From: Robiginitalea sp.
Lineage (GTDB): Bacteria > Bacteroidota > Bacteroidia > Flavobacteriales > Flavobacteriaceae
Direction: 5' to 3'
Length of the DNA: 52,543 nt
NCBI GenBank assembly: GCA_024642005.1
Contig: JAHECA010000025.1
Coordinates: forward strand, 1 to 52,543
Under the pieces are notes generated by a model that did not search any database, had not been told where the DNA came from, and was given only the letters and a program-made list of their open reading frames with translations. Positions 50,737 to 52,543 of the stretch are shown one piece after another; position 1 is the first letter of the stretch; every line of letters begins with the position of its first letter. The position numbers and the translations under genes are program-made.

Positions 50737-51954
50737 ATGAACCCGGCTCGTGCAACACTGCAAACCGACCTGAGGTATGCCCTGGGCTTTTTCGCCCTGG
50801 CTGCGGCTTTCGGCCTGGTGCTTCGGTCGTACCCGCTGTTTGAAATCCCCTTTACGTATAAATATTTGGTCCACGCCCATTCGCATTTGGTCTTGCTGGG
50901 GTGGGTCTACCTGGCCCTGCAGGCCCTGATCGTCTCGCAATGGCTGCCCCACGTTGCGCTTAGCCGGGCTTACCGGCTCATCCGGACGGGGGTGCTGGTT
51001 TCCCTTGCCGGCATGCTCTGCACCTTCCCGATAATGGGGTATGCCCCCGCTTCCATCTTTTTCTCGACCCTGTTCCTGTTTGTTTCCTACGCTTTCCTGG
51101 CCTTTTTTCTGAAACACGCCTCCCGGGAGGCACGCCACATGCCGAGCTACCGCCTGGTCAGGGCCGGGCTCTGGTACATGGCCGCCTCGAGCCTCGGACC
51201 CTGGGCCCTGGGGGCCATCATGGCCACTTTGGGGCCGGCTTCGATCTGGTATCGGATGGCCGTCTATTTTTACCTGCATTTCCAGTATAACGGCTGGATG
51301 CTGATGGCCTTGGCCGGTTTGTTCCTGTTGCTGTATGAACAAAACGGCTCGGTTTTGCCCGAGAGCATTTTCCGACCCCTGTTCAGGCTCCTGCATGCAG
51401 GTGTCATTCTGACCTTCCTGCTCTCTACCCTTTGGGCCGGGCCGCCCCTGGCCGTGCATGGGGTTGGGGCCCTGGGCGCACTGCTCCAGCTTGTTGCCCT
51501 CGGGTGGCTGGCGACCTGGCTCTCTGGACAACCTTTGCCCGCTGGCCTCAACCCCGCCGCCAGGACCATGGCACTTACAGCCTTGGCGCTGCTGGCCGTC
51601 AAAGTCTTGCTGCAATTGCTAAGCGCCCTGCCGGGGTTTACCCGTCTGGCCGTATCGTTCCCCGACTTTATACTCGCCTACCTGCACGGTACGTTCCTGG
51701 GGGTAATCGGCCTGTTGCTTTTTACCCTTATGGCCGTTTGGGGGTTGCTAAACATGGGGCGGGCATGGCTGGTACTCTACCTGGCCGGGTTTGCCGCCAC
51801 CGAAGCCCTGCTGGTCTACCGGGGCCTGTGCGGCTGGTTCGGAATCCTGCCCTTTGCAGGAACCCAGGAAGCCCTATGGGCGGGCAGCTTATTGCTGTTT
51901 GCAGCAGTGCTTTGGGCCTGGATCTGCAGCCTGCAGGCGGCCACAAAGCCGTAG
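50737..51954 (+). CDS. Polytopic membrane protein resembling haem-copper oxidase subunit I, function unknown
   Basis: 405 aa with about 11-12 hydrophobic helices and almost no soluble domain. Histidines sit at helix positions reminiscent of haem-copper oxidase subunit I or NO reductase: H46/H48/H50 in YLVHAHSHLVLLGW, H181 in YFYLHFQYNGWML, H220, H241 and H317 in YLHGTFLGV. The tandem HH copper-B pair and the HxH haem pair of true oxidases are not seen, so catalysis of that type is doubtful. It is the last gene of the nos operon (8 nt after nosY). It might bind haem and feed electrons to the periplasmic cytochromes; that is inference. Confidence 0.6.
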   Translation: MNPARATLQTDLRYALGFFALAAAFGLVLRSYPLFEIPFTYKYLVHAHSHLVLLGWVYLALQALIVSQWLPHVALSRAYRLIRTGVLVSLAGMLCTFPIMGYAPASIFFSTLFLFVSYAFLAFFLKHASREARHMPSYRLVRAGLWYMAASSLGPWALGAIMATLGPASIWYRMAVYFYLHFQYNGWMLMALAGLFLLLYEQNGSVLPESIFRPLFRLLHAGVILTFLLSTLWAGPPLAVHGVGALGALLQLVALGWLATWLSGQPLPAGLNPAARTMALTALALLAVKVLLQLLSALPGFTRLAVSFPDFILAYLHGTFLGVIGLLLFTLMAVWGLLNMGRAWLVLYLAGFAATEALLVYRGLCGWFGILPFAGTQEALWAGSLLLFAAVLWAWICSLQAATKP

Positions 51955-52015
51955 GCTGAAGCCAAGTGGGGGGGTATGGCCCCCACCCCGTCTACAAGAT
52001 AATTCGCCACGCTGC

Positions 52016-52050
52016 AAAGGCCTGGCACCCGCAAAACAATCCAGGCCTTT
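52016..52050 (+). terminator. Terminator-like hairpin after the nos operon
   Basis: Perfect 10-bp stem AAAGGCCTGG (52016-52025) / CCAGGCCTTT (52041-52050) with a 15-nt loop. A smaller GC hairpin (GTGGGGG 51966-51972 / CCCCCAC 51980-51986) precedes it. Confidence 0.6.
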
Positions 52051-52071
52051 CCGGTCACTTGTCAACAACTT

Positions 52072-52105
52072 CCCCTGGCCCCGGCCAAGGGGGTTCCATT
52101 TTTTT
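52072..52105 (+). terminator. Second hairpin with T tract before the dehydratase gene
   Basis: CCCCTGGCC (52072-52080) pairs with GGCCAAGGGG (52083-52092) with one bulge, and a T7 tract follows at 52099-52105. A -7-like box (TACTTTTT, 52109-52116) for the next gene comes directly after. Confidence 0.5.
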
Positions 52106-52184
52106 CCGTACTTTTTTAACCCTGAAACAAACCCCGGGTCCCCCACGGTCGCAGGGCGGTTTTCGGGCAAAAACCTCATCGAAC

Positions 52185-52543
52185 ATGAAAGATAAAACCT
52201 TGCGCAGCCAGGGCTGGTTTGGCAGGAAGGGCAAAGACGGCATCATATACCGTTCCTGGCTCCGTAAAAGCGGCCTACCCGACCACGCCTTCGACGGCCG
52301 ACCCGTTATCGGCATCTGCAACACCTGGTCTGAGCTCACCCCCTGCAATTCCCATTTCAGGGAACTGGCCGAACACGTGAAGCGGGGCGTATTTGAGGCC
52401 GGGGGCTACCCCCTGGAATTCCCGGTTATGTCCCTGGGGGAAACCCAGATGAAGCCCACCGCCATGCTTTACAGGAACCTGGCCTCCATGGATGTGGAGG
52501 AGAGTATCCGGGCCAACCCCATGGACGGGGTGGTGCTGCTGTG
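52185..52543 (+). CDS. IlvD/Edd-family sugar-acid dehydratase, N-terminal part (3' end outside window)
   Basis: 119 codons from ATG 52185, running off the right edge. The segment LRSQGWFGRKGKDGIIYRSW and IGICNTWSELTPCNSHFREL marks the IlvD/Edd family; the two Cys lie where an iron-sulfur cluster ligand is expected. The opening RSQGWFG with YRSWLRKSGLPDHAFDGRPV is characteristic of the pentonate/hexonate dehydratase branch (L-arabonate or D-xylonate type) rather than of dihydroxyacid dehydratase for branched-chain amino acids. It removes water from an aldonic acid to give a 2-keto-3-deoxy acid. The substrate cannot be fixed. It has its own promoter-like box after two hairpins. Confidence 0.85.
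   Translation, partial: MKDKTLRSQGWFGRKGKDGIIYRSWLRKSGLPDHAFDGRPVIGICNTWSELTPCNSHFRELAEHVKRGVFEAGGYPLEFPVMSLGETQMKPTAMLYRNLASMDVEESIRANPMDGVVLL

Noticed and set aside
1-52543. CRISPR arrays, tRNA/rRNA genes, insertion sequences, SusC/SusD pair, nosR
   Set aside because: I looked for them and saw none; the rhamnose locus has no TonB-dependent transporter in this window, and the nos locus lacks nosR, as usual for clade II.

Overview
The window looks like a chromosomal segment of a high-GC (by eye well over 50%) member of the Bacteroidota, most likely a marine Flavobacteriaceae of the Robiginitalea type (inference). Supporting signs are promoter -7 boxes of the Bacteroidota form TAnnTTTG, many lipoproteins, a clade II (Sec-type) nitrous oxide reductase cluster, three GH78 alpha-L-rhamnosidases and an aldolase/dehydrogenase fusion for rhamnose. 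I see no tRNA, rRNA, CRISPR array or insertion sequence. Gene order is compact, with several 4-14 nt overlaps.

Region 1 (1-14256): the tail of a DUF2202 ferritin-like gene, then an RND efflux operon (TolC-like, adaptor, pump, PII-like small protein), an OprD-like porin gene with its own promoter, and a convergent second RND operon (adaptor, AcrB-type pump, OprM-type channel). Region 2 (14402-22397): a small secreted protein, a CPA1 Na+/H+ antiporter, a family VIII esterase/beta-lactamase-like protein, a first GH78-like protein, and a SUMF1-like/Gfo-Idh-MocA pair. Region 3 (22450-39824) is a rhamnose-utilisation locus: two large GH78 enzymes, a cytochrome c-sorbosone dehydrogenase fusion, a GntR/sugar-binding regulator, and the operon rhaEW-rhaI-rhaB-lldD-NCS1-like permease. 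This operon encodes a complete path from L-rhamnose through rhamnulose, rhamnulose-1-P, lactaldehyde and L-lactate to pyruvate plus DHAP. A decayed esterase 3' end sits beside one rhamnosidase gene. No SusC/SusD pair is present.

Region 4 (39866-42134): a YHS-domain protein and a Tat-exported carboxylesterase. Region 5 (42390-51954) is a nos locus: a lipoprotein cytochrome c, a divergent Rrf2 regulator, then cytochrome c-fasciclin-nosZ-membrane protein-nosL-cupin-nosD-nosF-nosY-haem-copper-oxidase-like membrane protein. The window ends inside an IlvD/Edd sugar-acid dehydratase gene.

The strongest non-gene signals are regulatory. (a) Four promoters (RND operon 1, the porin, cytochrome c no. 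1, the nos operon) each carry a 14-bp dyad with a 4-nt spacer, placed exactly 22 nt upstream of a TAnnTTTG-type -7 box, the geometry of class II Crp/Fnr activation. Three share the FNR-like core TGAT-N4-ATCA, which links the OprD-like porin to denitrification; the fourth has GTAAC-N4-GTTAC. (b) A 14-bp element, GAAC-N6-GAAC with GTAC inside, lies exactly 21 nt upstream of the -7 box of the rhamnose operon and of both large GH78 genes. It is the probable operator of the local GntR-type regulator.
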